Positions 34,736 through 46,178 of a DNA stretch of 64,000 nt are shown here, piece by piece. Source of the DNA: Mesodorylaimus sp. YZB2_4 (Eukaryota; Nematoda; Enoplea; Dorylaimida; Dorylaimidae); assembly GCA_030248295.1 (NCBI GenBank), contig JASANH010000916.1:434001-498000 (forward strand), in the 5' to 3' direction. Below the pieces are notes generated by a model. It did no database searches, had not been told where the DNA came from, and saw only the letters and a program-made list of their open reading frames with translations. The translations under genes were made by a program, and so were the position numbers. The first letter of the stretch is position 1, and every line of letters starts with the position of its first letter.

Positions 34736-35265
34736 ATTGCCGACGGCTCATTACCCCTTGCATATAATATCTGAAGCCGTAATCTTATAGAGGCTCGACT
34801 GGCAACCGATACTTTGCACGGAGCCAGCATCTGGGCGCCGCCCGTCAAGGCGACGTTTCAGCCATGTACTAGGCCGGAAGACTTGGTAGGCTGCTGTGGG
34901 TTTTTGGCGAGGTGCGAAAGCTCCACTGGTCACTCCCTCCAGTAATACGGACCCAGTCGTATTAAAATCTAAAGGAGTCAGCGTGAGCGGTAGCATCTGT
35001 TGTCTTGTTCGCCACTCCAGTCGGTCTTTTTCCTGATCGGAGACCTGTTTCCAGCTGCATCGTCACATCGCAGCCGGGGGATTCCAATACGGGCCAGTGG
35101 GCATGGGAAGGGGACCCTCATTTGCCAGCACGGACCCATCTGGTGTTGGCAACAAGGACGATATTTGTGCAGCAAAGTCCAACATTCGTAAACGGAATGA
35201 GTAGACGCGTCCAGCAGTGCGCTTATATAGCCAGCGGGAACACTGTAAAGTGTCGATAATGCAGT
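34736..35265. other. GC-richer island, probably repeat-derived
   Basis: The base composition rises clearly relative to both sides (for example CTGGGCGCCGCCCGTCAAGG, ATCGCAGCCGGGGGATTCC). Short frames run in several phases without a recognisable product. It resembles the texture of the GC-richer repeats near 22.6-23.0 and 50.5-50.7 kb, but I could not line it up with them. Confidence 0.35.
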
Positions 35266-35766
35266 GGGCAGCGAAGGGAGTGTCGCGAATACAATAGACG
35301 ACGAGGCAGGGTAACTAGTGTCGAAAATGCAGTATTTACCGTCAGAAAAATCATCAGTTCTTTCAGTAACTACTTTACTTCAGGCCACTGCCGCGGGCTG
35401 CAAGGCATAGGCGCAACTGACCACATTTTACAGCTGACGAGAACATGGGGCAGTAATCCGTGATTCAATATGGTACATTTTAAAAATACATAAGAATGCC
35501 GGTTATTGTATTGTATGTCCATTACAGTATAGCCTGTTTTCTTTGAGAATATGCACGCCCTTCACGCTCCCCGCAGTGCCGAGTGTATATTCCCCAAGAA
35601 ATAGATACAGTGGTATATTGCACCAATTCTCTCGACTATCGACATGTTCGTAGAGCCTCAACGCAACACCGTAACAACTGCGACTGTACACGCACATTAT
35701 AAAAGAAAAGACATAACCATCTGTGCTCTATCATGTTTTTCTTCAAATATTAAATTCGCAGCAATT
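35266..35766. other. 3' flank of the M13 peptidase gene
   Basis: No gene is recognised. The sequence lies downstream of the TAA at 35767-35769 of the minus-strand peptidase and probably includes its 3' untranslated region. Confidence 0.4.
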
Positions 35767-38700
35767 TTACCATATTTGGCATTTCTCCACTGGATTCATT
35801 GGACTACCCAACGGGCACTTGTACACTTTTGCAAATTCCTTATCGTTTTGCAAAGGAACATTGATTCTGAAAAGTTGATAGCATGCTGCCAAGTATTCAC
35901 TGCACAGTCCCATACTGTACCTAATGGGTCCAGGGGAATGCGGATCTCTTAACAAAAGATAGCGCGCTCTTTCTGCGGTCGAAACTTCGCATCTCTTCTA
36001 AAAACCAACGCGGGTTTTGCTGGCTCTAAAATTTGCTAAAATTTGATCTGTTTTCTTACTTGGGCGAATGACAAGTAGAACAATTGGTCTTGCGTATAGT
36101 TTGTGAAACCTGGAAGCAAGGCGTTTCGCGGATCGCCCTTGGCATTTCGCATTACCATTTTGTAGGCCTGAAAAGCGGAGTTGACGGCACTGGTACGAAG
36201 AAACCAAACCACCAGACTAGCACCAACCTATTACTTACCAAACTACCATTATGTTACAAGTTATTTATATGCACGCAGTTGTATTATTCCTTTCAAATCC
36301 ACAAAATATGCTGCATCTGAATTTCTTGTTTAGAAGTTGACAAGTTTTAGACATAAAAGCTTTTTTGAATTTGTTTGATACAGTATGAAATTTAAAAAAA
36401 TTACTAGACGCGACTGTTTGCAGCTATAAAAAAACACATATGGTTACCCTGTACGCCATTCGCAATCCTCCATTGTCCGCGATATTTTCGCCCTGTGTAA
36501 TTATTCCATTCACGTTTAATCCAGTTATTGGTTCTGTCTGATTGCTGTATTGATCGATAAAGCATTGAGCACGATTCAGATACTCGGTCAATGTTTTGTT
36601 TGTCCACCAGACCCTTAGAGAGCCATTTTCGTCGTATTCGCGACCTGAAAACAGAAATTTTGCAAATACTTAGCGTAACCGTCATTTTTTGAATGCCTTG
36701 GTCATCGAATCCATGCGTTATTTCGTGTCCAATCACCGCACCGACGGCGCCATAATTGACATAATCTGGACCATTGTGATAGTAATATACTGGTAATAGT
36801 ATACCAGCCGGCATAACTGAATGTCATCTGTGTCAAAGTCAGCAGAAAAGATAAAAATATACAATACCGATTTTGTTTGATAGGGGGTAATAAAACGCGT
36901 TGGTTGCTGAAATCTGTGCTTCCCAACCTGTCCTGTTATGCGGTTGATAAAACTTCCTGGCCGAATCCTTTCGCTTTGAATATCTTATGGAAATGAAGTT
37001 GTCAAAAAACGTATCGGCGAATATCTCTGCCTGTAAGAAATAGTGGCGTAGAGATATTTCAAGGAACCAATTTGTAAGCTATGCATTTTTATTGAACTTT
37101 GTATTTTTGGTGAGAGCGCTTTACAAGGGTCAGAAAGAAAGTTATCATGTGTGCAGTAATGTTGCAAGTACAGTATAAATACTGTATATCTTTATTAGAC
37201 TTATACCATTCTACATTATGCTGTGCATACAGTCGAAGCGAGCATAAGCTTAGTTAAACTAGCTGACAGACAAGACAAGTTTTCATTCCCGATTTCATTG
37301 GCAATACTTCAGATAATTGCGACCCTTTCTCAGCGTCCAGAGCTGTTGCAGTTGACAGAGGTCGTTTGTAAGTAGAGGAGCTTTGCTGATAACAATACCT
37401 GACAGGCTCTTTGTATATGAAGACATCACAGGCGGGTATATTGAAGGGAATTTTGTGCATACGCAGAAAACAAATGTCACTTGCTTTGTTTTATGAGTAT
37501 ATGCGTGTAAAGAGACAGAGAGTTTCTCACCTCTTCCAATCCATTCAGTATCCACGACTTATTCTCGATGTCCAAATCTGGATATGCAATCTGGTGCAGC
37601 ATGTTCGATAGCTTCGCTTGAGCATTAGCTTTTGTCTTTCTATCCATCCATGATAGACCCTTTATGCTTTCGCTCATAGCCGCCTCCACTTGTTTTGTCA
37701 TGATGGTAACCTAAGCACGAATAGAAGCGAACGTGTCTCTGTCAGGTATACTGTATATCATTTTGCGCACTTGGTCTTTTGTTGCTGCGAAATATGCGGA
37801 ACTATTTATGAACATCGCCCCTGTTATGCGGGGCAACTGATCAATTGTTATTGACGTGCATACCTCCGACCTAAAACGAGTCGATCACTTCTGTTAGAGG
37901 TCCCTTGTTGAAGGTCATCAGCTAAAGAAGGTGGGGCAGAGACTCAAGAAAAGGTAGGCATACCTGAAGCGTGGATAATAGAGTGGATAATGTTCAGTCC
38001 ATGGACAAACTTTTTTGTAAACTCAAGCTAAAGCACTTTTGTACCTTCCCAAAACCTCATCAGGGCTCCAAGCTTTCAAACCGAGGTTGACAGTGGCGGC
38101 TAGTGTGCGTGGCTCAAAGTCAATTTTTCGACTCACAGAAAAGAAGAAATCAGGCGCCGAGTTTGAGCCACGGCACATGACTTCTTTAACGCGGGGCCTG
38201 ATCACCCGGGACCCCTGACTGGCAGGATGACCACTGACGATGAGCAACTCGCCGCCCACATTAGTTTTTACTGACGTCGCTGTTCAGCAATTCAGCCACG
38301 ATGCCATGTCATAACCTGGTATATCGTACTGCTCGCATATCCATGATATAGCTTTTTAGAGACCTAACTGCAGCACATCGCTAGCTTCCTGCACCATTTG
38401 TTAGACGCACTCGCTTTTGTGGCGCCTCAGATTACAAAAAGCTTCCCTTACCGAGTAGGTGTCTTTGTAATTCCATACAACTTATGCTTGAATGGTGGCA
38501 CTTCCTCGAGTAAACTAGGGGCTAAGAGGTTTCGTAAAGAGTTAACGAGACCCCATATTTGGTAATTAGCAAGCGTCCTGAAAAGAGGATAATCAGTCCA
38601 CTTTTATCGGACCGTAGTATTGTTAGTCTCACTTTTTGCTAAATTTTGACACAACTGTGGGCAATTTTGAAAGAAAGTCCTGGTTTGCAAGATTTATCAA

Positions 38701-39834
38701 GTTGGTATCACTGATAGCAATCCCTGATTCTGCAGAGAAAGTTTCGAAAAATGTTGCGAAGTTTATCTGAAAGATATAAAATATACAACTATGCTTTATA
38801 AGATAGATGCCCTCATACCTTGGGACACCTCAGCTTCACTTCTCGAACTATCGTTGGATTATAAAAATTTTTGCTTTGCCTGGTATCTTCATCTTTTTCT
38901 AGTATCTAACATCGGAAAGAGTAGTCAAGAAAATCCATCAATTTACTTGAAAACCTGTTACTAAAATCAGACCCGAGCTAGAGCAACTTCGAAGTTCAGC
39001 AGATCCATCATTTCTTTTTCTGCTGCGTTCTTTGAAGCGCCTGAAAATCACAGAGACTCGCACACCAAGTTTCAGGGTGGGAATCTAATTTTTGAAATCT
39101 CACCCAATTGCACCGCGACCGAAATCATATAATCCAAGTAGTCCTTTCGAATTTTTTCGTATTCTTTCTCCACATAATAATTGCGGGGCATGAGTAAGCC
39201 GGGCTGACTTACCTGAGCAGACACATCTGCATTTAAAAAGAAAACCAGAAAATCCCTCGTGCACATACTGCGAGGATCTTTCTAGTGGAGTTTTTCAGGT
39301 CCAAGGCCCCTGTAATTGAAAGAATCGTATTTCCGATTCCGAAAGCTGATAGCAAAGCGCTTTGTTTTGTCCAACCGTAATCCTTCTCATTCCAATTTTC
39401 GCCTTCCAGTACTGGCCAGCCTTGAAATTGTTTGAGAAGCTTTAGAAGGGGTTCTGAACCAAGTTCTTCTAACTTTTCAACTTTCATGCACGACTGAAAC
39501 AGTCGTTTGGCCAAAAGAACGGGAGTTGAATCTTGTGGGTGCTCGTTTTCGTGGAGTAAATCTGCAGTGGAAATCACAGTCAACAATCTCAAGGCAGCTA
39601 AGACTTCGAGACAAGCTTACGAAACAGTTCGTGCTCGACATTGTTTGCGGTCTGTCCAGGCCTTCCGAATGAAGGGCGATCTTGGGGCAAAGGGAACCTA
39701 TTCTTGAAATTACCGCAAGAAAACTCGTAGAAATCAGTGCATGGGTCAACGCTGGTGTTCATAACGCTGCCCATTTCAGAAGCGATTTGCCATTGGATCC
39801 AGAGCAGGAAGGGTGCAGCAGCTACTACAGCCAT
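35767..39834 (-). CDS. M13-family zinc metallopeptidase (neprilysin-like), many exons
   Basis: Members cleave extracellular oligopeptides. Exons joined by frame: 39834-39621, 39561-39269, 39212-39104, 39040-38973, 38905-38819, 38766-38633, 38577-38452, (about 38412-38364), (about 37850-37760), 37710-37531, 37030-36868, 36816-36697, 36644-36448, 36167-36060, 35997-35921, 35866-35767. Family blocks: DPCTDFYEFSCGNF, FQSCM, VSQPGLLMPRNYY, TLANYQIWGLV, LSWMDRKTKANAQAKL, TNAFYYP, zinc site HEITHGFDDQG, third ligand ENIADNGG, PHSPGPIR, and the terminal KCQIW. The N terminus (MAVVAAAPFLLWIQWQ) is hydrophobic, a weak signal peptide or anchor. Oddities: an in-frame TAA at 38401-38403 in the RECV-QMVQ exon, an unresolved exon junction near 37760, and a GC-AG intron (36696-36645). 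It is a real gene or a very young pseudogene; the catalytic residues are intact. Confidence 0.88.
38035..38262 (-). repeat. Intronic insertion, possibly SINE-like
   Basis: This GC-richer block sits in the largest gap between peptidase exons. Read on the minus strand it begins GTGGGCGGCGAGTTGC, similar to the start of the tRNA-like unit at 15639 (GGCGGCGAGT). It carries a GGGTCCCGGGTGATCAGGCC segment that resembles a decayed B-box arm. I infer a tRNA-derived retroelement inserted in the intron; the evidence is moderate. Confidence 0.4.
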
Positions 39835-41145
39835 TGTTCAAGTTAGTAATGGCAGCAAAGAGCGGTTGAATGGCTCAAACAGAGAAGCTGGAAGTTTCAG
39901 TTTTTGGTGATCGGTTGCTTTGCGAGGTTGCTAAGTTGAGGCGTGATGAATTGCAGTACCGAGAGCGAGCCTGTTTTTGTGCCTTTGAATTCAATAACCA
40001 TCACTTGATTGTAATATTTCACGTGTTTTTCTGGTCGTCGTTTAGAAAGCCCTGATTCAGGTTTGTATTTCGATAGGATAGCGCAATGCTAAACGATAAA
40101 TCAGGTGGAAGAAAGAGACTTGCTATTTGAACTTGCTAAAAACAGGAATACTTTTTTGCGATGGCGGTCTGATAAAACTACTAGATGGATTTTTTAACCT
40201 AAATAGAGCCTTTTCCACAACACAAACAGATGATAAAGGTACAAAAACTATTTGCACGCAGCATATTTTTGTGTAATGATGCCGACTTGTCTCATGAGAA
40301 GACCTTGTAAGTCGCTTCAATATCGTGGAGTATACGCTTAGCTGACCATTAAATCTGAACTGGATCCCTTTAAAAGTACTCAATACTTTGTAGTGTAATT
40401 CCATTGCTAAGATAAGCAGATTCTTTTATACTTTTTCCAGCAATAAATCATTAAGAGTTGTCACTCTAACAACGCCTTGTAATTTTTTAAAAATCATCTC
40501 TTCGTTCGCTTGGTCGCTAAAATTTTTTTTTTGATCTTTGAGATCAATCTGCGCTAAAGCGATTACGAATCGCATGTTTTTCTGTACCAACACTCCGACA
40601 AAGCTCCAGCAACTTCTTTGATGATCATAAACGTTAACTTAAACGTGCAGATTCTGGATTTGCGGTGAATGCGTGAAGCAAGTTTTTGATGCAATCCGTT
40701 GAGTTTTAAATAAATTCCATCATAAATTGCCAACTTCTCTCTCCATATGACCCTCCTCTGTTAATGACAAAGTGCACTGTAGAATCGATGTCGCAAAATT
40801 AAAAACAGCACCCACTTTTCTTAGAGGGGGGGCAGCCAAAACCCTCCATCACCTACAAATATCTAAAAAAAGTCGAAACTCTTGACTGCAAAGGAGAAAG
40901 GGGCGAAAATATCGACATCTTAAATAATTGAGAGGGGGTCCAAAATTTTTTCGCCTCCACTACATAAAACACGAGCGAAGAAATTTAAATATCATATTCT
41001 TTTTTCACTATTCCGACATTGATTCCAGAGGGTATCTCGTCTTTAACGGATAGAAAAGAGTATACTGTAGGGTGCGTGCAGTACTGTATGTACAATAAAG
41101 ACGTCTCAAATACGAGTGCTTTACATTGAATAATCGCCACTTCAG
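39835..41145. other. Intergenic stretch
   Basis: This lies between the start of the M13 gene and the end of the IR-like receptor, both on the minus strand. I see no gene. Purine-rich and G-rich patches occur at 40820-40950 (AGAGGGGGGGCAG, GAGAGGGGGTCC). Confidence 0.4.
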
Positions 41146-42432
41146 TCATAATCTTTCGTTGAGTATGTCATCATCCTGCGTAACATCCATCTTCTCCTTC
41201 ACAAAATATGTGGCCCATTCGAGCAAGAAAGCTGTAGCCGCAATTAATGCACCAGCTCCAAAAAATTCCAAAGTTTTTATACCAGTCACATCGACTCTTA
41301 GATCGATTTGCCTTATTTTATTCTCATTGCACGAATTACTGTAAATTCGTTCATATCTCGATTCGATAGCGGCGTCGAATCCGAATTCATGGAAAGCTGT
41401 CGCCATTTTATTAACGATTAATCGTTTTGTTGAATTTTTCCTGAACGGAAATGCCCCGAACACCATATATGGTGCATAAATAGAATAGAACTGGCACTGT
41501 TCAAAATCTCTTATCAAGTAGTGATAAGTGGAACTTGGCGTGGCCCAAACAAGATAAATGCTTTTTTCCTGTAATATTCTTTGTGGTATATCGATATCAG
41601 GAACGATCAATATGGGATTCTTATTCAATGTGTTTTCCACCCGTGTTGCATAGGGCGACTCTTCGGAGGTGAGTAACTGCAGAAAACTGAATGTTGGACT
41701 GGATGAAATCATCTGACATCTCCTCTCGCATAAGCAATCAATAAATGATTCCAAATCAGTGAACGGATATTTCTTCATATGCACTACATTTGTTGAACAC
41801 AAAAAAGCCGTAGCCACTGCCACTAAAACCAAGGAAGCTAGGGCCCAAAAGAAAATTATCAATCTTAACGACTGATATCGTCGGAATTTCTGCAATTTCA
41901 AATCGATTCTTATTAATGATAAACTGATATCGACGAAATGTAAAACAATATTGGATCCTGTTGGTCGAAGAACTCTAAGCATAAATGTGCTCGCTATTGA
42001 TGTCAGGACGAATGTTGCGACCAGTGTGAGCCAGCTGGTCAGTTCGAAAGCGCGTAGAATGCTCAGATCTAATTCTTCCTGTAATTCATTTGTTGGTGCT
42101 CTAGTGGCCATTACGATTTTGGTATAGAAAAATACGTCGCTGAATGATGCTACTTTGGAACGACGATAAGTGGGAGTGAAATTGGGCAATGCCGTGTCCA
42201 ATTCATCGCGATCAATTGCTCCAAGCAGGCCAGTAATGGATTTAGTTTTTTCCCTATAATCCCCTTGCTCCCTCGATTTATAATAATTGAATGTGCAATT
42301 TAGAGAAAGGAATTCACAAATAAGAAGCGTTGCTTCAACTGCAATGCCTCGGCGGGGGCACACAGCGTCGAAGGAACAAGGAGTGGTGAAGGGAGGGGAG
42401 TCAATCACGCCGATACTCATTGAGACAGACAT
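41146..42432 (-). CDS. Ionotropic receptor / iGluR-like ligand-gated channel
   Basis: The frame of 428 residues shows the ionotropic glutamate receptor core without an N-terminal Venus-flytrap domain, as in protostome IRs. Residues 1-115 look like S1: GVIDSPPF, an RGIAVEATLLICEFLSLNCTF helix, a GLLGAIDRDELDTALPNFTPTYRR segment, then a SFSDVFFYTKIVMATR block. M1 lies near 130-152 (WLTLVATFVLTSIASTFML). The pore segment is poorly conserved. M3 is near 188-212 (SLRLIIFFWALASLVLVAVATAFLCSTN), where iGluRs carry SYTANLAAF. S2 follows (PFTDLESF onward), and the last segment (TLEFFGAGALIAATAFLLEWATYF) fits M4. The frame lacks a signal peptide and starts almost at the first S1 strand, so an upstream exon probably supplies the N terminus. 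Role: chemosensory or related cation channel (inferred). Confidence 0.72.
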   Translation of the reverse strand: MSVSMSIGVIDSPPFTTPCSFDAVCPRRGIAVEATLLICEFLSLNCTFNYYKSREQGDYREKTKSITGLLGAIDRDELDTALPNFTPTYRRSKVASFSDVFFYTKIVMATRAPTNELQEELDLSILRAFELTSWLTLVATFVLTSIASTFMLRVLRPTGSNIVLHFVDISLSLIRIDLKLQKFRRYQSLRLIIFFWALASLVLVAVATAFLCSTNVVHMKKYPFTDLESFIDCLCERRCQMISSSPTFSFLQLLTSEESPYATRVENTLNKNPILIVPDIDIPQRILQEKSIYLVWATPSSTYHYLIRDFEQCQFYSIYAPYMVFGAFPFRKNSTKRLIVNKMATAFHEFGFDAAIESRYERIYSNSCNENKIRQIDLRVDVTGIKTLEFFGAGALIAATAFLLEWATYFVKEKMDVTQDDDILNERL

Positions 42433-43002
42433 GGCAGGTCACCAGATGCTGGTGCAAGTTGTCCAAAAATTATTCGGATGCATAAAAGGCGGAACTTTGC
42501 CACGTTGAATACTGATGTGTTGGTTTTTTCATTGAACCAGTGGAACTATGAGACACCTTTCTGAACACACATCCCTTCACGCCCGCGCAATGGTTTTGGC
42601 AAACAGTCATCTATGTATTCCAAGCTCAAGAAAAAAACAAGAGACTCATCGATCACTGTGGGAAATATAAAAGTCCTGGACATGAGGATACAATTAGCCA
42701 GTCGCAATAAAAGTGAGCATCAAGAATGCATGAGAACGCAATGCGCTACACGTCTCGCAGAACCGACTTTTAAAAAACTGCCAGGGAAAGCATACACACG
42801 AACACCCAGAGTTTCGTAAACAGTCGTTCAGTTTGCCCTTCTATGATCCTTTTGTTAAAAAACCTTCCCTCTCATATAGGTCCGGCTTGCTCGAGGTGTC
42901 TTTGCGGCGACAGTATACGAAGGCATGCATTGACATTGTCCCTGGACATTATGATGCTGAAGTTTAAAGAAGGTGCGTTGAGTGAATTCCATGCACTGTG
43001 AG
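42433..43002. other. Upstream side of the IR-like gene
   Basis: No gene is recognised. It may contain the missing first exon of the receptor, but I could not identify one with a signal peptide. Confidence 0.35.
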
Positions 43003-44815
43003 GTGACTGACTGACTGACTGACTTTACTGTACCAAAAAGACTTAGCAGTCCATCTCAAGTGGCACAGAGCACAGGTTAGTACGTTAAAACAAGTACAAT
43101 TCCAAAGTGCAAAATTATCAACTCGTCAAAAGTGTAAGTTTAAAACAAATGATTTATATTTGTCAAACGAACTGGTTACAATATCGTATGGCATTGCGTT
43201 CCACATCCGAATCGTTGAGTATTCAAAACTCTGTTTAAATGATTCTGTACGCGGCCGTTCAAATTCCAAGTGATGAGGTTCGTGGAGACGAACACTGCTA
43301 CGACGATCTACCATGTCGGTATGATTAAAATTTGCGTTTGGGTAATACGCGTGGCCATTATAGTATCGATAAAACTGCAGTAGCTTCTGATGCCTACGAT
43401 GGTCGGATAGTAGTGGCAATTTCAACCGCAGTAAAGCTTCTTCGTATTCAATATTGCAGTTGTTCAATATGGACCGGGCAGCAAATTTTTGAGAGCTTTC
43501 CAATGCCGTAATCGACTGTTTCGAGATCGGATCCCAAGAAACGCATCCATAGTCCAACAGGGGCCGAACACATTGAAGATAGACCACTCTAAGGACGCTG
43601 GATGCAAATTTCCCGAATTTTCTTCTGAACGCACCAATCATTTGGCGAGCTTTGCTAGAAATTTGCTGGCAGTGTTGATTAAATTGCATATCGCGGTCAA
43701 GTTGGACACCTAAATATTTTACGCTGTCGGTAACCTGAATTTGATCGCCCATGGTTGCAGACTACTGCGACCAAAATAAAAAATATTGGCTTGAGTCTTT
43801 GCTGTTTAAACTGGAGTCCAAGATCACTTATACTCGCCACAACAAAATCGATGTAAGGCTGGACCATCGAACCGACCTCTCTAATAGAATTGCATGGGAC
43901 TAATAGTGCTAAGTCATCGGCATACGCTGGTAACATAGCAGTTTGAGCTGTTCCAGAAGAGGGAGACTGATCCGAAAACTTTTGCAGTACAGAGTTGATG
44001 AAAGCCACAAACAATATTGGAGCAAGAACTGATCCTTGCGGGACACCAGAAATGATTGGCGATCTTTGCGATGAGCTTGTACCAACTGAAACGAACTGCG
44101 ATCTCCCGCTAAGATATGATGACAGCCAACGCAACAACTTTGGACATAATTTGTGGTCGGTTTCCAATGCTTCTAATAAGTTAGTGTGACTAACTCTATC
44201 AAAGGCTTTCCTGATGTCGAAAAAAACGCCTGCAACTGATCGATATTCCGATCCATTGAGCCAAGTATGAATTGATTGTGTCAAGCGAACTAAAGCACCA
44301 GTCGTCGAGAATCTTTTCCGAAAACCATGCTGATTGTGGGATAATTTTAATTTTGCTATTGATTGTAGGATAACAGTACGTGCTGCTCCAAAATTTTTGA
44401 CATAACAGGTAGCAGCGAAATTGGGCGATAATTTGTAACTGACGTTCGCTCCCCTGGTTTTGGTATGGGCACCACTTTAGCAATCTTCCAAGCTGCGGGA
44501 AAACAGTCCTCTTTCAGTGATCGGTTAATCAATGCTGTCAACGCTGGAGTGATTGATTGTGCGATACTCTTCAGAATCGGCACCGTTAAGCCGTCAAGAC
44601 CTGGGGCGCCTCGATTTCTCAGCTTCGCTATTTGGTCGCGGACGAATTTTTCTTTAGCTGAGTATTCTCCAAAATCATCCAGGTCAGACTGTGGGGGAGA
44701 GTACGGCTCTTCAGAATTTTGGTTGAAATTCGATGTAAACGTACTTTGAAGAACCGTTGCTTTCTCCTCATTTGAAAAATAAGAATTCCCGAAATTATCG
44801 ACTAGGGAAGGTTAA
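43003..44815 (-). mobile_element. Non-LTR retrotransposon (Jockey/CR1-like), 5' truncated
   Basis: The minus strand encodes a LINE-type reverse transcriptase: GAPGLDGL, then PAAWKIAKVVPIPKPG, NYRPISLLPVMSKILE, HNQHGFRKRFST, FFDIRKAFDRVSH, GVPQGSVLAPILFVAFIN and the catalytic AYADDLALL. The typical C-terminal part follows (VKYLGVQLD, then YLQCVRPLLDYGCVSWDP). No endonuclease domain is present: similarity begins near 44810 just upstream of the RT, so the copy is 5' truncated. The frame shifts near 44385 and again near 43770, so it is dead. It ends in a TCAG tandem run (43005-43024), the short microsatellite tail seen in CR1/Jockey-related elements. No target-site duplication could be confirmed. 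Confidence 0.92.
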
Positions 44816-45230
44816 ACTTTTAGAATAAAACCAGCAGTCATTTGCAATTTATTGCGAAAATATGTTGCGCATTTTTATTCTCCCCCTCAAGTAATTTCCC
44901 CGCCGAAATAGTTTCTCGGTGATATTATTTATTTGGGGTATTTTGAATTGGATCTTAAGCCAGTTGGATCTTAAGCTTCTAAAACTCCAAGGGGAGAGAG
45001 CAGCTGCTATCACAATTCACTTTTTCACGAGGATGTGAAGGAAAACCCATCATTGACGAAAGGCGCAGAAACTCAAGAAGACTGAGAAACCAAGTGTTAA
45101 GATGGAGTAAAACACAGGCTTCCTGAAAAATCCTCTCTTGAATCGTTCGCTGATAACAAAGCGGAAAGTCATAATTAGTGGTAAAAGAAGGCCGCGTCAC
45201 CATTTAAGGAATCATTGGGAGACTGAGAAA
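44816..45230. other. Upstream side of the leucine-rich repeat gene
   Basis: No gene is seen. The frame of the LRR gene stays open upstream to 45138, but the extra 31 codons lack a hydrophobic segment, so I treat them as leader. Confidence 0.4.
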
Positions 45231-46178
45231 ATGCTCGCCAATTATTGCATCGTTCTTTTAATCGTGGCCACGAATTTCGGCAGAACGCGTGCTTCGCAGT
45301 GCGCGGCAGGTTGCACCTCTTCTGGTGAGTGCGGGTACGTGTCGTGCTTTCGCTCTAACTTCACTGAAAAAACTGTAACTGAGTATTTGCAGCAAACTCC
45401 CATTGAAAGTAATTCGACTTATTATAATTTTTCTGAGATCGCCCCAATTATAAAAAGTTTAAGCTTCAAACCGATAGATGGGAATATGACTTTCGCAGAA
45501 ACTACATTTTCCTCATTACCAAACCTAGAATTCATGACCGTCGTTAATCAGGAGTATAGGGGCTTGACGAAACGCGCTTACCCATATTTAAAAATATCGC
45601 CAGCTGCATTTCGGCATACTCCTAAACTCAAGTCTTTGTATATTTCTTTTATTATCCCTGACAAAGACACCATTGAAGCCATTCAGTCCGTCAAAAATGG
45701 TCTAAACACATTGTCAGTCAGACCCATCGACCCTGAGAATCGTTTGCTGTCAGTCGTAGCTGAACTCACAAATTTGACTTATTTGGGAATCAATTGTCTT
45801 CGCAACAATGAGCCATTTCCGCCATCAATTTTCCACAATTCTGCAGCCACGCTAGTAGATTTAGATATTGGCCATTGTTGGATCCATACGATCAGCAGGC
45901 AATTGCTTCACGGTTTGGGCAATTTGAAATCTCTGGCCATTTCTTACAGCAATGTGACGAGAATCGAAGAAGGCGCTTTCGACGACTTGATCAATTTAGG
46001 CTACCTTTATATGCAAGACAGTTTTATTGAAAGTTTACCACCAAATTTGTTTAAAAACAATAAGCAGTTGAATTACGTTGGCATATCGAGCAATAGAAGA
46101 ATCCGTAATTTGTCTCGGAACAATTTTACACACGTCGATCAATTTGAAAAATTTGAGTTTAATTTTTATCTTCTTTAG
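45231..46178 (+). CDS. Secreted leucine-rich-repeat protein
   Basis: From the ATG at 45231 the 315-residue product begins with a clear signal peptide (MLANYCIVLLIVATNF, cleavage probably near TRAS|Q). A cysteine-rich cap follows (CAAGCTSSGECGYVSC), like the N-flank of extracellular LRR proteins. Repeats with LxxLxxLxI spacing then follow (LTNLTYLGINCL, AATLVDLDIGHCWI, LGNLKSLAISYSNVTRIEEGAFDDL, LINLGYLYMQDSFIESLPPNLF, NNKQLNYVGIS). These are typical of LRR ectodomains that bind proteins outside the cell. There are many N-glycosylation sites. It stops right after a repeat (FNFYLL) without a C-terminal cap, membrane anchor or signalling domain, so either it is a secreted form or the 3' exons are lost or lie beyond a splice I did not find. 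The specific family is not recognised. Confidence 0.75.
   Translation: MLANYCIVLLIVATNFGRTRASQCAAGCTSSGECGYVSCFRSNFTEKTVTEYLQQTPIESNSTYYNFSEIAPIIKSLSFKPIDGNMTFAETTFSSLPNLEFMTVVNQEYRGLTKRAYPYLKISPAAFRHTPKLKSLYISFIIPDKDTIEAIQSVKNGLNTLSVRPIDPENRLLSVVAELTNLTYLGINCLRNNEPFPPSIFHNSAATLVDLDIGHCWIHTISRQLLHGLGNLKSLAISYSNVTRIEEGAFDDLINLGYLYMQDSFIESLPPNLFKNNKQLNYVGISSNRRIRNLSRNNFTHVDQFEKFEFNFYLL

Noticed and set aside
39201-39220. CAGGTAAGTCAG as a splice donor in the M13 gene
   Set aside because: Reading through it keeps the conserved VSQPGLLMPRNYY, and using the preceding CTCAG as acceptor joins it in phase, so the GTAAGT is coding.
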